DNA of 64,000 bases from Burkholderiales bacterium (lineage in GTDB: Bacteria; Pseudomonadota; Gammaproteobacteria; Burkholderiales; JAEUOS01): assembly GCA_016790695.1 (NCBI GenBank), contig JAEUOS010000074.1, positions 51,627 to 115,626 of the forward strand, given 5' to 3'. Positions 16,769 through 25,806 of the stretch are shown here, one piece after another (the stretch's first letter is position 1; each line of letters opens with the position of its first letter). Made by a program: the position numbers and the translations under genes. The notes below the pieces were generated by a model. That model ran no database searches. It was not told where the DNA came from and worked only from the letters and a program-made list of their open reading frames with translations.

Positions 16769-17768
16769 CGGCCGCGCGCGCCTCGCGCCGGCGCTGCTGT
16801 GGGCGGCGGGGGCCGCCCTGGTGGCCTACGCCTTCGTCGCCGGCGGCTACCTGGTGACCGTGCTCGGCTTCGCCGCGCTGTACGCGATCTTCGTCACCGG
16901 GCTCAATTTCTTCATGGGGTACACCGGCCAGGTGTCGTTCGGCCAGAACGCGTTCGCCGCCATCGGCGGCTATACCTCGGCCGTGCTGACCACCGCGTAC
17001 AACTGGCCGGTGTTCGCCGCGATGCCGCTGGGCATCGGCGCCGCGGCGCTGCTCGCGCTGGCGATCGGCTACCCGACGCTGCGGCTGCGCGGCCACTACC
17101 TGGCGATGGCGACGCTGGCGCTCGGCATGATCGTGCAGGAGATCGCGGTGCAGTGGGACCGCGTCACCATGGGCTACACCGGCATCGCCGCGATCCCGCC
17201 GCTGGGCGCGTTCGGCCGCGAGCTGCCCAACGAGCGCGCCCAGCTGGCGGCGCTGCTCGCCGCGCTGGCGCTGGCGGTGTGGGTGGCGAGCCGCCTCAAG
17301 CACTCGCGCCTGGGCCACGCGCTCGCGGCGATCGCCGGCTCCGAGGACGCGGCGCGCGCGCTCGGCATCGACGTCGCGCGCTACAAGCTGATCGCGTTCG
17401 TCGTCGCCGCGGTCTACGCGGCGTTCGCCGGCTCGATGTTCGCGCACTTCGTCGGCTTCGTGAGCCCGGAGGTGTTCGGCCTGCACATGGTGGTGCTGGG
17501 CTTCACCATGCTCTACGTCGGCGGCATCGGCACGGTCTACGGGCCGCTGGTCGGCGCGCTCATCATCAGCCTCCTGCCCGAGACCTTCCGCGGCTTCAAG
17601 GAGTTCCAGGATCTCGCCTACGGCGCCGCGCTGATCGTGATCCTGATCTACGCGCCCAAGGGGCTGGCGTCGCTCGCGCGCCTGTGGACGCGGCGCGGCG
17701 CGGCACCGGACGCCGCGGCCGCCGCCACGGCGGGGACGTCGCGCGGCGACGCGGGAGCGGCCCGGTGA
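16737..17768 (+). CDS. livM: Liv-type ABC transporter permease (LivM)
   Basis: A 343-residue inner-membrane permease with about eight to ten hydrophobic segments and the LivM pattern (NFFMGYTGQVSFGQNAF near residue 58; GSEDAARALGI loop near 200 that contacts the ATPase). It forms the channel together with LivH. The last 25 residues are an Ala/Gly/Arg-rich tail without membrane character. It starts inside livF and its stop overlaps livG. Confidence 0.9.
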   Translation: MTSPATTSPPSGRARLAPALLWAAGAALVAYAFVAGGYLVTVLGFAALYAIFVTGLNFFMGYTGQVSFGQNAFAAIGGYTSAVLTTAYNWPVFAAMPLGIGAAALLALAIGYPTLRLRGHYLAMATLALGMIVQEIAVQWDRVTMGYTGIAAIPPLGAFGRELPNERAQLAALLAALALAVWVASRLKHSRLGHALAAIAGSEDAARALGIDVARYKLIAFVVAAVYAAFAGSMFAHFVGFVSPEVFGLHMVVLGFTMLYVGGIGTVYGPLVGALIISLLPETFRGFKEFQDLAYGAALIVILIYAPKGLASLARLWTRRGAAPDAAAAATAGTSRGDAGAAR

Positions 17769-18556
17769 GCCTGCTGTCGATCGAGGGCGTGACCCAGCGC
17801 TTCGGCGGCCTCACCGCGGTCGACAGCGTGAGCTGCGCGATCGCGCCCGGCACGATCTCGGCGATCATCGGCCCGAACGGCGCCGGCAAGACGACGCTGT
17901 TCAACCTCATCTCGGGGTTCCAGAAGCCCGTGGCCGGGCGCATCGTCTTCGACGGCCACGACATCACCGGCATGGCGCCGCACCGCATCGCCGCGCGCGG
18001 CCTGGTGCGCACGTTCCAGCTGGTGCAGCTGTTCCCCGACCTGACGGCGGCGCAGAACGTCGAGGCCGGCTGCCACCTGCGCGGATCCGGCGGGCTGTGG
18101 GCGGCGCTCGCGCGCACCGCGTCGGCGCGCCGCGAGCTCGCCGACGCCGCGGCGACCGCGCGCGAACTGCTCGCGTTCGTCGGCCTGCAGGCGCGGGCCG
18201 ACCTGCCGGCCACCGCGCTCACCTACGGCCAGCAGCGCCTGCTCGAGGTCGCGCGCGCGCTGGCCGCGGCGCCGCGGCTGCTCCTGCTCGACGAGCCGGC
18301 CGCCGGCCTCAACGCGCTCGAGACCGACCACCTCGCGCGCACGCTCGACGCGATCGTCGCGCGCGGCGTCACGGTCCTGCTGATCGAGCACGACATGAGC
18401 CTGGTGATGCGGGTCGCGAGCCGCATCGTCGTGCTGGACTTCGGGCGCCGCATCGCCGAGGGCACGCCGGAGGAGGTGCAGCGCGACCCCGCGGTGCTGG
18501 AGGCCTATCTCGGCGGCGTCGACCTGGCCGCGGGCGGCGGGAGCGCGCATGCCTGA
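17765..18556 (+). CDS. livG: Liv-type ABC transporter ATPase (LivG)
   Basis: A 263-residue ATPase with Walker A GPNGAGKTT at residues 36-44, the LivG-type block ARGLVRTFQ, and Walker B LLLDEPAAGLN. The signature loop reads LTYGQQRLLE in place of the usual LSYGQ/LSGGQ. It starts with GTG overlapping the livM stop, and livH begins eight bases before its end, so the operon is tightly coupled. Confidence 0.9.
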   Translation: MSLLSIEGVTQRFGGLTAVDSVSCAIAPGTISAIIGPNGAGKTTLFNLISGFQKPVAGRIVFDGHDITGMAPHRIAARGLVRTFQLVQLFPDLTAAQNVEAGCHLRGSGGLWAALARTASARRELADAAATARELLAFVGLQARADLPATALTYGQQRLLEVARALAAAPRLLLLDEPAAGLNALETDHLARTLDAIVARGVTVLLIEHDMSLVMRVASRIVVLDFGRRIAEGTPEEVQRDPAVLEAYLGGVDLAAGGGSAHA

Positions 18557-19427
18557 GACCACCTTCCTGATCCAGACGCTGGTCTCCGGCGTCGGCACCG
18601 GCTTCATCTACGGGCTGATCGGCATCGGCTTCTGCGTCATCTACAACGCCTCGGGCATCGTCAATTTCGCCCAGGGCGTCTTCGTGATGCTGGGCGGCAT
18701 GATCACCCACGCGCTGCTGACGCGCGCCGGCCTGCCCCTGCCGCTGGCGGCGCTCGTCGCGGTCGTCGCCGTCGCGCTGATCGGCGTGGTCATCGAGCGC
18801 GCGGTGGTGCGGCCGCTGTGGCGGCGCAACGCCACCATGTTCGTGATGATCCTCGCGACGCTGGCCGCGCAGATCGTGATCGAGCGCCTGACCCTGCTGG
18901 CCGCCGGCGACCAGCCGAAGACCCTGCCCGGGTTCTCCGACGCGGCGCCGCTGCGCATCGGCGGCATCGCGATCGGCGTGCAGCTCCTCTGGATCGCCGG
19001 GGTGTCGCTGCTGCTGGTCGGCGCGCTGGCGCTGTTCTTCGCGCGCACGCGCACCGGCCGCGCGATGCGCGCCTGCGCGATCAACCGCGAGGCCGCGGCG
19101 CTGATGGGCATCCCGGTCGCGCGCATGCTCGGATTTTCCTTCGCCCTCTCGGCCGGGCTCGGGGCGGTGGCCGGCATCCTCATCACGCCCACCCAGTACA
19201 CCGCGTTCAACGTCGGCGTGCCGTTCGCGATCAGCGGCTTCATCGCCGCGATCCTCGGCGGCTTCGGCTCGGCGCTCGGCGCCTTCGCCGGCGGCATCAT
19301 GCTGGGCGTCGCGCAGGCGCTGGCGATCGTCCTGTTCGGCGCCGGCTTCAAGAACGTCGCCGCGCTGTCCATCCTGCTATTGTTCCTCCTGGCGCGCCCG
19401 GCCGGGCTGTTCGGCAAGGCGCATTGA
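18549..19427 (+). CDS. livH: Liv-type ABC transporter permease (LivH)
   Basis: A 292-residue permease with the LivH opening (GVGTGFIYGLIGIGF, then NASGIVNFAQG near residue 35) and about eight membrane segments; the ATPase-contact loop is near residue 180 (RACAINREAAALMGI). It completes the transporter (binding protein, two permeases, two ATPases), so this uptake system is whole. Confidence 0.9.
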   Translation: MPETTFLIQTLVSGVGTGFIYGLIGIGFCVIYNASGIVNFAQGVFVMLGGMITHALLTRAGLPLPLAALVAVVAVALIGVVIERAVVRPLWRRNATMFVMILATLAAQIVIERLTLLAAGDQPKTLPGFSDAAPLRIGGIAIGVQLLWIAGVSLLLVGALALFFARTRTGRAMRACAINREAAALMGIPVARMLGFSFALSAGLGAVAGILITPTQYTAFNVGVPFAISGFIAAILGGFGSALGAFAGGIMLGVAQALAIVLFGAGFKNVAALSILLLFLLARPAGLFGKAH

Positions 19428-19455
19428 CCCCGCCCGACCGCACCGGAGCACCCCC

Positions 19456-20145
19456 ATGATCGGCGAACCCGTCGCCCTGACCATCCGTCGCAACTTCGAG
19501 CGGCCCGCGGCCGCGCTGCTGCGCGCGTTTCGCGGCGCGCCCACCGGCTTCGTCACCGACGCGCACAACGGCCAGGGCTGCCTGGACTACCGCATCAAGC
19601 CCATCGACCAGAAGATGACGGTCTGCGGGCCGGCGCTCACCTGCTATTGCTCGCCCACCGACAACCTGGCGGCGATGGCGGCGCTGGACTTCGCGAAGAA
19701 GGGCGACGTGATCGTGATCGCGGCGAAGAACGACGAAACCGCCGCCGTGATCGGCGACCGCTGGGCGATGTGGGCCAAGAAGGTCGGCGTGGCCGGCATC
19801 GTCTGCGACGGCCTGGTGCGCGACGTCATCGGGCTGCTCGAGGTCGGCATCCCGGTGTTCGCGCGCGGGCTGTCGCCGAATTCGGGCTTCAAGCACGGAC
19901 CCGGCGAGATCAACACGCGGGTGTCGTGCGGCGGCATCGCCGTCGATCCCGGCGACATCGTCGTCGGCGATCGCGACGGCGTGGTGGTGGTGCCGCGCGC
20001 CGACGCCGAGCACGTCGCCGCGCGCCTGGCCGAGGTGCGCGCGAAGGAGGTGGCGCTCGACGCCGCGGTGCGCCGCGCGAAGTCGATGCAGTTCTGGAGC
20101 GAAGCCGACACCCGCGCGCGCGGCGGCGTGCGCTACCTCGACTAG
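19456..20145 (+). CDS. RraA-family protein (HMG/CHA aldolase-like)
   Basis: A 229-residue protein of the RraA fold, with the signature GIVCDGLVRD near residues 115-124 and the later block DPGDIVVGDRDGV. The Arg-Asp pair is the one used for substrate and metal binding in 4-hydroxy-4-methyl-2-oxoglutarate / 4-carboxy-4-hydroxy-2-oxoadipate aldolases, which act at the end of aromatic meta-cleavage pathways. Non-enzymatic RNase E regulators share the fold, but residue pattern and catabolic setting favour an aldolase or oxaloacetate-decarboxylase role. It follows livH after 28 bases. Confidence 0.75.
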   Translation: MIGEPVALTIRRNFERPAAALLRAFRGAPTGFVTDAHNGQGCLDYRIKPIDQKMTVCGPALTCYCSPTDNLAAMAALDFAKKGDVIVIAAKNDETAAVIGDRWAMWAKKVGVAGIVCDGLVRDVIGLLEVGIPVFARGLSPNSGFKHGPGEINTRVSCGGIAVDPGDIVVGDRDGVVVVPRADAEHVAARLAEVRAKEVALDAAVRRAKSMQFWSEADTRARGGVRYLD

Positions 20146-20205
20146 GGCACGGCCGATGGGGTGCCATGCGGCGGCGCGCCGGCGCCGGCCTGCCTGGGCG
20201 TGGCG

Positions 20206-21360
20206 ATGAGCTTCGCGCGCGCGCTCAACGTGTTCGACCTCGAGCGCATGGCCAGGCGCCGCCTGCCCGCGGGCGTGTTCGGCTTCATCGCCGGCGGCGC
20301 GCAGGACGACCGCACCCGCGACAACAACCGCGCGGCGCTCGAACGCGTGCGCTTCAAGCCGCGCGGCCTGGTCGACATCGCCGAGCGCGGGCAGGAGGTC
20401 ACGCTGTTCGGGCACCGCTTCGCCAGCCCGTTCGGCATCGCGCCGATGGGCATCGCCGGCATCGCGCGCTTCGAGGCCGACATCGCCATGGCGCGCGCGG
20501 CCGCGCGCATGAACGTGCCGTTCACGCTGTCGAACATGTCGACCGTGCCGATGGAGGCGGTGGCGCGGTCCTGCGACAGCGTCAAGTGGCTGCAGGTCTA
20601 CATGCCGGCCGACCGCGAGCGCGCCTCCCGCTTCGTCGCGCGGGCGGCCGCCGCGGGGTACCAGGCGTTGCTGGTGACCATCGACGTGCCGGTCGGCGCG
20701 AACCGCGAGAACAACCTGCGCAGCGGCTTCACCCTGCCGCTGCACCTGTCGCCGCGCGTGATCGCCGACGGGCTGCTGCATCCGCGCTGGCTCGCCGGCG
20801 TGCTGGCGCGCACGCTCGCCGCCACCGGGGTGCCGCGCCTGGAGAATTCCGCGGTGGCGGATCGGCCGAGCATCCTCGCGGCGCGCAATGCGGAGCTGCG
20901 CGCGCGCGGCGCGACCATCGACTGGGCGTTCATGCGCTGGCTGCGCGACCAGTGGCCGCGCGCGCTTCTGATCAAGGGCGTGCTGCACGAGGACGACGCG
21001 CGCGCGGCCGTGGCCTGCGGGCTCGACGGCGTGGTCGTGTCGAACCACGGCGGCCGCCAGCTCGACGGCGCGGCGTCGCCGATCGAGGTGCTGCCGGCGA
21101 TCGCCGCCGCCGCCGGCGGACGGCTCACCGTGCTGGCCGACAGCGGCTTTCGCCGCGGCGGCGACATCCTCAAGGCCGTCGCGCTCGGCGCCCGGGGCGT
21201 GCTGTGCGGCCGGCCGTTCCTCTACGGCGCCGCGCTCGGCGGCGAGGCCGGCGTGACCCATGCGCTCACGCTGCTCAGGGCCGAGGTCGATCGCGACCTC
21301 GCCATGCTCGGCGCCACCAGCATCGCCGCCGTGGCGGCCGGCGATTTCGTCATCCGTTGA
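20206..21360 (+). CDS. FMN-dependent 2-hydroxyacid oxidase/dehydrogenase
   Basis: A 384-residue enzyme of the lactate oxidase / glycolate oxidase / LldD family, with FMN-binding blocks (IAPMGIAG; LSNMSTVPME), the active-site SNHGGRQLDG near residues 282-291 (catalytic His and Arg), and the Lys in LIKGVL before it. It oxidises an L-2-hydroxy acid to the 2-oxo acid. ATG at 20206 gives the normal family length; an upstream GTG at 20161 would add a nonconserved tail. Next to an RraA-type aldolase, it may supply or consume a 2-oxo acid. Confidence 0.87.
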   Translation: MSFARALNVFDLERMARRRLPAGVFGFIAGGAQDDRTRDNNRAALERVRFKPRGLVDIAERGQEVTLFGHRFASPFGIAPMGIAGIARFEADIAMARAAARMNVPFTLSNMSTVPMEAVARSCDSVKWLQVYMPADRERASRFVARAAAAGYQALLVTIDVPVGANRENNLRSGFTLPLHLSPRVIADGLLHPRWLAGVLARTLAATGVPRLENSAVADRPSILAARNAELRARGATIDWAFMRWLRDQWPRALLIKGVLHEDDARAAVACGLDGVVVSNHGGRQLDGAASPIEVLPAIAAAAGGRLTVLADSGFRRGGDILKAVALGARGVLCGRPFLYGAALGGEAGVTHALTLLRAEVDRDLAMLGATSIAAVAAGDFVIR

Positions 21361-21378
21361 AACCCGGAGGGAACACGC

Positions 21379-21711
21379 ATGAACCTGCATCAGATCGACT
21401 GGAGCACGCTCGAATGGCAGCCGGTGCGCGAGGGCGTCGAGCGCAAGGCATTCTCGGGTGCGGGCGCCACGCTCGCGCTGCACCGCCTGATGCCCGGCCA
21501 CGAGCCGCGGCCGCACAAGCACCCGCACGAGCAGATCGTCTACATCCTGGCCGGGCGCATCCGCTTCCATGTCGGCGATGCCGAGACCCTGCTCGGTCCC
21601 GGCGGCCTGCTGGTGGTGCCGCCGGACACCATGCACTGGGGCGAGGTGGTCGGCGACGAGCCGGTGCTCAATCTCGACGTCTTCACGCCGCAGCGTCCCG
21701 AGTACGCGTGA
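21379..21711 (+). CDS. Small cupin-domain protein
   Basis: A 110-residue single cupin. The first metal motif is visible as RPHKHPHEQIVYILAG (residues 39-54, three His and one Glu), the second as PPDTMHWGE near residues 80-88. Such proteins bind a metal and act as isomerases, dioxygenases or ligand sensors. It follows the FMN oxidase by 18 bases. Function not known. Confidence 0.75.
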   Translation: MNLHQIDWSTLEWQPVREGVERKAFSGAGATLALHRLMPGHEPRPHKHPHEQIVYILAGRIRFHVGDAETLLGPGGLLVVPPDTMHWGEVVGDEPVLNLDVFTPQRPEYA

Positions 21712-21724
21712 CGGCCGCGCGCGC

Positions 21725-23257
21725 ATGAACCCGGTCGACGCCGGCAGCGCGTCGCTGCTGCAGCTCCTCGAGGGCAACGACGCGGCCCCGGCGTTCGTCG
21801 CGGCCGGGCGCACGGTGTCGCGCGCGGCGCTGGCGGCGGCGGCGGCCGACGCCGCCGCGCACCTGGCCGCGCGCGGCTGGCGGCGCGGTGACGTGCTCGC
21901 GCTCTGGCTGCCCAACGGTGCGGCCTGGCTGCAGCTGCTGTTCGCCGCGGCCCGCCTCGGGGTCCTGATCGTGCCGATCAGCCCGCGCTACAAGGCGCCC
22001 GAGGCGCGGCATCTGCTCGAGGTGTCGCGCGCGCGCGCCGTGGTGGCGCCGCGGCGCTTTCTCGATGTCGAGTACGCCGCCATCGCCCGGACCCTGCGCG
22101 ACGAGGTGCCGACCCTGGGCGAGGTGATCGCGCTGGACGACGTCGACGCGTTCCTGCCGGCCGCGCCCGCGCCCGCGGTCGCCCCCGCGGGCGCGGGCAC
22201 CGACCTGCTGTGCTGCTTCTCGACCTCGGGCACCACCGGCTATCCGAAGCTGGCCGCGCACGGCCACGCGAGCATCGCGCGCCACGCGCGCCACGTGGCG
22301 GCGGCGCTGGACATCCGCGCGGGCGACGCCATGCTGTGCGCGCTGCCGCTGTTCGGCGTGTTCGGCTTCATGACCGCGCTCGCGACCCTGGCCGGCGGTG
22401 GTGCCTGCGTGTTCCTGCCGGTGTTCGACCCGGTCGAGGCCGCGCACGCGGTGGCGCGGCATCGGATCACGCACATGATCGGCTCGGATTCGATGTTCGA
22501 CCCGATGCTCAAGGTCGAGGGGGCCGACTTCCGCACCTGGCGCCGCGCGGTGCAGGGCGAGTTCGTCGGACTGGCGCTCGCGGTCACCGAGCGCGGCGAT
22601 GCGCTGGGGATCCGCTTCTCCAACACCTACGGCTCCTCCGAGTGCTATTCGCTGATGTCGTTCCAGGACTGGAACGCGAGTGCCGCGGTGCGCGCGCGCG
22701 CCGGCGGCGTGCTGGTCGATCCGCGCATCGGCGTGCGCGTGGTCGATCCCGAGGACGGGCGCGACCTCGGCGACGGCGAGCCGGGCGAGCTGCTGTTCCG
22801 CGGTCCCAACGTGCTGGCCGAATACCTCAACAATCCGGAGGCGACCGCGCGCGCGATGACGGCCGACGGCTGGTACCGCTCGGGCGACCTCGGCTACCGC
22901 GACGGCCCCGGTTACGTCTACCTCGCGCGCATGGGCGACTCCCTGCGCCTGCGCGGCTTCCTGGTGAGCCCGGCGGAGATCGAGGCCTGCCTGATGGCGC
23001 ACCCGGCGGTCGGCGGCGCGCAGGTGGTGGGCGTGCGGCGCCCGGGCGAAGGCGACGTCGCGGTCGCCTACGTGATCGCCGGCGCGGCGGTTCCCGAGGA
23101 GGCCGCGCTGCTCGCCCATTGCCGCGAGCGCATGGCGTCGTACAAGGTGCCGCGGCGGGTGATCGTGATCGACGCGTTCCCGGCCATCAACGGCCCGAAC
23201 GGCAACAAGATCCAGAAGCGCGTGCTGCGCGAATGGGCCGACAAGGCGCTCGCCTGA
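21725..23257 (+). CDS. AMP-forming acyl-CoA synthetase
   Basis: A 510-residue ANL-superfamily ligase: P-loop STSGTTGYPK (about residues 164-173), the GWYRSGDLGY hinge region, and the C-terminal block ending GNKIQKRVLR with the catalytic Lys. It activates a carboxylic acid with ATP and CoA. ATG at 21725 lies 13 bases after the cupin stop. The cluster lacks beta-oxidation genes of its own, so the CoA ester is either used elsewhere or hydrolysed by the thioesterase that follows. Substrate unknown. Confidence 0.87.
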   Translation: MNPVDAGSASLLQLLEGNDAAPAFVAAGRTVSRAALAAAAADAAAHLAARGWRRGDVLALWLPNGAAWLQLLFAAARLGVLIVPISPRYKAPEARHLLEVSRARAVVAPRRFLDVEYAAIARTLRDEVPTLGEVIALDDVDAFLPAAPAPAVAPAGAGTDLLCCFSTSGTTGYPKLAAHGHASIARHARHVAAALDIRAGDAMLCALPLFGVFGFMTALATLAGGGACVFLPVFDPVEAAHAVARHRITHMIGSDSMFDPMLKVEGADFRTWRRAVQGEFVGLALAVTERGDALGIRFSNTYGSSECYSLMSFQDWNASAAVRARAGGVLVDPRIGVRVVDPEDGRDLGDGEPGELLFRGPNVLAEYLNNPEATARAMTADGWYRSGDLGYRDGPGYVYLARMGDSLRLRGFLVSPAEIEACLMAHPAVGGAQVVGVRRPGEGDVAVAYVIAGAAVPEEAALLAHCRERMASYKVPRRVIVIDAFPAINGPNGNKIQKRVLREWADKALA

Positions 23258-23276
23258 GCGCGACGGAGACCAGGCA

Positions 23277-23696
23277 ATGCAAGAGACGGGAACGACGGCA
23301 CCGACGTCCTATCGCTTCTGGACCGAGGAGAAGCTGCGCAACGCCGACACCGACCGGCAGGGGCACGTCAACAACGCGGTGATCGCGACCTTCCTCGAGT
23401 CCGGCCGCATCGACGTGCTCGACCAGCCGCCGCTCGCCGAGGTGCGCAAGGTCACCGGCATCGTGGTGGTGCGGCTGCTGGTCAACTACCGCAAGGAGCT
23501 GTTCTTTCCCGGCACCGTGCGGGTCGGCACCCGGCTCGACCGCGTCGGGCGCACCTCGCTGACGTTCGGGCAGGCGGTCTGCGCGGGCGACGCGTTGATC
23601 GCCGACGCCGAGGTCACCTGCGTGCTCGTCGACAAGGCCACGCGCAAGCCGGTGGCGGTGCCGGAGGCGATGCGGGCGTTCCTGGTCGGCGCCTGA
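23277..23696 (+). CDS. 4HBT-type acyl-CoA thioesterase
   Basis: A 139-residue hotdog-fold protein with the 4-hydroxybenzoyl-CoA-thioesterase-type active site DTDRQGHVNN (residues 24-33, catalytic Asp first). It hydrolyses acyl-CoA to the free acid. It is the last gene of the 13-kb co-oriented cluster and lies 19 bases after the acyl-CoA synthetase. A synthetase beside a thioesterase suggests control of a CoA intermediate. The convergent LysR gene ends 15 bases downstream. Confidence 0.82.
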   Translation: MQETGTTAPTSYRFWTEEKLRNADTDRQGHVNNAVIATFLESGRIDVLDQPPLAEVRKVTGIVVVRLLVNYRKELFFPGTVRVGTRLDRVGRTSLTFGQAVCAGDALIADAEVTCVLVDKATRKPVAVPEAMRAFLVGA

Positions 23697-23711
23697 GCGC
23701 GGCGCGTCTGC

Positions 23712-24668
23712 TCACGGCATCGGTGCCAGGGAAGTCACCTCGCGCATCAGGAGTTCGCGAAACCGGGCAAAAGCGCGCAGGCGCAGGACCGACGGGCGGT
23801 ACATGATGCCGGCGGCGAAGCGTCCGATCGGCAGCGCGCAATCCAGGACGCGCAGCCCGTTCGCCTGCGCGATCGGATGGAGGGTCGACGGCAGGACCAT
23901 GAGGTAGTGTCCCTGCCGCATCAGGCGGATGCCTGCCTGCACCGACGAGGTCTCGACGGCGCTCGGCGGCGGTTCCACGCCGGCCCCGCGGAACATCGCG
24001 GCGAACAGGGCGCGTGCCGAGACCGATTCGTCGAACCAGATCCAGCCGTAGTCGCGCATTTCGGCGGGCCGAATCCGGCGCCGTTTCGACAGCGGGTGCT
24101 CGATCCCGGCGAACACGCGATGCTCGATCTCGAGCAGCGGCTCGTGCACGACGTCGGGATCTCTGGTGCCTGCCTCCGGCAAGCCGCCCAGGACGGCATC
24201 GATGCGGCCGGCCGACAACAACGGAAGCGTGGACTCGTTCATGCGGTTGAGCAGCGAGACCTGGACGCGCGGGAACTCGGCGTGCAGCCGCGCGATCACG
24301 TCCGGAACGATGCCGTATGCCCAGGCCGGACCGGCGGCGATGCGCAGCACGCCGGACCGGCCGTCGAGCAGATCGTCGATCTCGCCCGCCGCATAGTGGC
24401 AGGCCAGGTCGACCAGACGCGCATGATGTTCCAGTGCGCGGCCGAACGCCGTCAGACTCATGCCGCGGGCGCTGCGCTCGAATAGCGCGACTCCCAGCGC
24501 GTCCTCGAGGTCCTGAATGCGGCGTGTCATCGCGGACTGGCTGAGATTGGCGCGCAGGGCCGCCTGGCGGATGCCGCCTTCGGCGGCGACCATCAGGAAG
24601 TCGATCAGCAGATGGGAACGGCGGCCGAGCTTGCCGGCGGCCAGCGCGGCGGGCGGGCGGATGGTCAT
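23712..24668 (-). CDS. LysR-family transcriptional regulator
   Basis: A 318-residue LysR protein with an N-terminal helix-turn-helix (GIRQAALRANLSQSAMTRRI, residues 32-51) and a LysR effector-binding domain (substrate pocket region near VFAGIEHPL). The ATG at 24668 gives the normal length; the frame runs farther upstream without homology. It is divergent from the Bug receptor and sulfatase genes, the usual layout for a regulator of its neighbour, with 148 bases between the starts. Confidence 0.88.
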   Translation of the reverse strand: MTIRPPAALAAGKLGRRSHLLIDFLMVAAEGGIRQAALRANLSQSAMTRRIQDLEDALGVALFERSARGMSLTAFGRALEHHARLVDLACHYAAGEIDDLLDGRSGVLRIAAGPAWAYGIVPDVIARLHAEFPRVQVSLLNRMNESTLPLLSAGRIDAVLGGLPEAGTRDPDVVHEPLLEIEHRVFAGIEHPLSKRRRIRPAEMRDYGWIWFDESVSARALFAAMFRGAGVEPPPSAVETSSVQAGIRLMRQGHYLMVLPSTLHPIAQANGLRVLDCALPIGRFAAGIMYRPSVLRLRAFARFRELLMREVTSLAPMP

Positions 24669-24816
24669 GGCGAGGCGCAGCGACGAGCGGACGGGATCGC
24701 CATTGTGATTCGATTCAAGCAACAGGTGTCGCGGGAATTGCACTATCCGGCATCGCCGGGCGTGCGTACAGTGCTCCGTGCTGCGCCGGCGGAGCGCGTT
24801 TGACCCGGAGGAAGCC

Positions 24817-25800
24817 ATGGAATTGCACAAGTGCAGGTCGGTGTGGGGAGCGTTCGGGGTGGCGATCGCGCTGGCGTTGCCGGGCGGCGCGTCCGCGCAG
24901 GGGTTTCCGGCACGTCCTCTGAGCCTGGTCGTCCCGTTCGCCGCCGGGGGACCGGCGGACGTGGTCGGGCGGCTGCTCGGGCAGCGCCTGGCCGGCTCGC
25001 TCGGCCAGGCCGTCGTGGTCGATAACCGTGCGGGCGCCGGCGGCACGATCGGTGCGGGCGTTGTGGCCAAGGCGACGCCGGACGGACATACCCTGCTGTT
25101 CGTGACCGCGGGACACGCGGGGACCGGTGCGCTGTATTCCGGCCTGCCGTACGATCCGGTGCGCGACTTCGCGCCGGTGATCGGCATCGCCGACGTACCC
25201 ATCGTCATTGCGGTCAGCGCCGCGTCGCGCTTTCGCACCCTCCAGGATCTCGTCGCGGAGGCACGTGCGCGTCCGGGCAAGCTCAACTGCGCGGGCGGCG
25301 GCGGCGGCGCGACCGTGACGAACCTTGCGTTCGAGGCGATCAAGGCGGAACTCAGGCTCGACATTGGTGCCGTACCCTACAAGGGCTCGGCGCCGGCGGT
25401 CACGGCACTGATCGCCGGCGAGATCGATTGCGACTCCGACAATCTCGGCGGCCTGCTCGGACAGATCGCCGCGGGCAAGCTGCGTGCTCTGGCGGTCACG
25501 ACAGCAAAGCGATCGGCCAGCCTGCCGCAGGTGCCGACGGTCGCGGAGTCGGTCGTGACCGGATTCGAGGCATCGGCCTGGTTCGGCATCCTGGCACCGC
25601 GCGCCACGCCGACGGCGGTGATCGACCGTCTCAATCGCGAGTTTGGGGCCGCGCTGGCGGACCCCGGGGTCCAGGAGCGCATGAAGGCGATGGCGGCCGA
25701 GCCCAAAGGGGGTACGCCCGCCGAGTTCGGGCGCTTCCTCGAGAGCGAGACCGTGCGTTGGAGTGCGCTGATCCGGCGCCTGAACCTGAAGGCCGATTGA
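24817..25800 (+). CDS. Bug/TctC-family periplasmic receptor (sulfatase-linked)
   Basis: A 327-residue periplasmic receptor: signal peptide to about residue 27 (GGASAQG), then the Bug opening VVPFAAGGPADVVGRLLGQ and the VPYKGSAPAVTALIAGEI ligand loop near 188-205. Bug proteins bind small carboxylates, sometimes for TctAB transport, sometimes as sensors. ATG at 24817 follows GGAGGAAG. The sulfatase gene begins six bases after its stop, so a sulfated or sulfonated organic acid is a possible ligand. No tctA or tctB is nearby. Confidence 0.87.
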   Translation: MELHKCRSVWGAFGVAIALALPGGASAQGFPARPLSLVVPFAAGGPADVVGRLLGQRLAGSLGQAVVVDNRAGAGGTIGAGVVAKATPDGHTLLFVTAGHAGTGALYSGLPYDPVRDFAPVIGIADVPIVIAVSAASRFRTLQDLVAEARARPGKLNCAGGGGGATVTNLAFEAIKAELRLDIGAVPYKGSAPAVTALIAGEIDCDSDNLGGLLGQIAAGKLRALAVTTAKRSASLPQVPTVAESVVTGFEASAWFGILAPRATPTAVIDRLNREFGAALADPGVQERMKAMAAEPKGGTPAEFGRFLESETVRWSALIRRLNLKAD

Positions 25801-25806
25801 GGCCGC

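Noticed and set aside
23694..23714. Hairpin between the thioesterase and LysR stops
   Set aside because: Only five paired bases, three of which come automatically from two convergent TGA stops.
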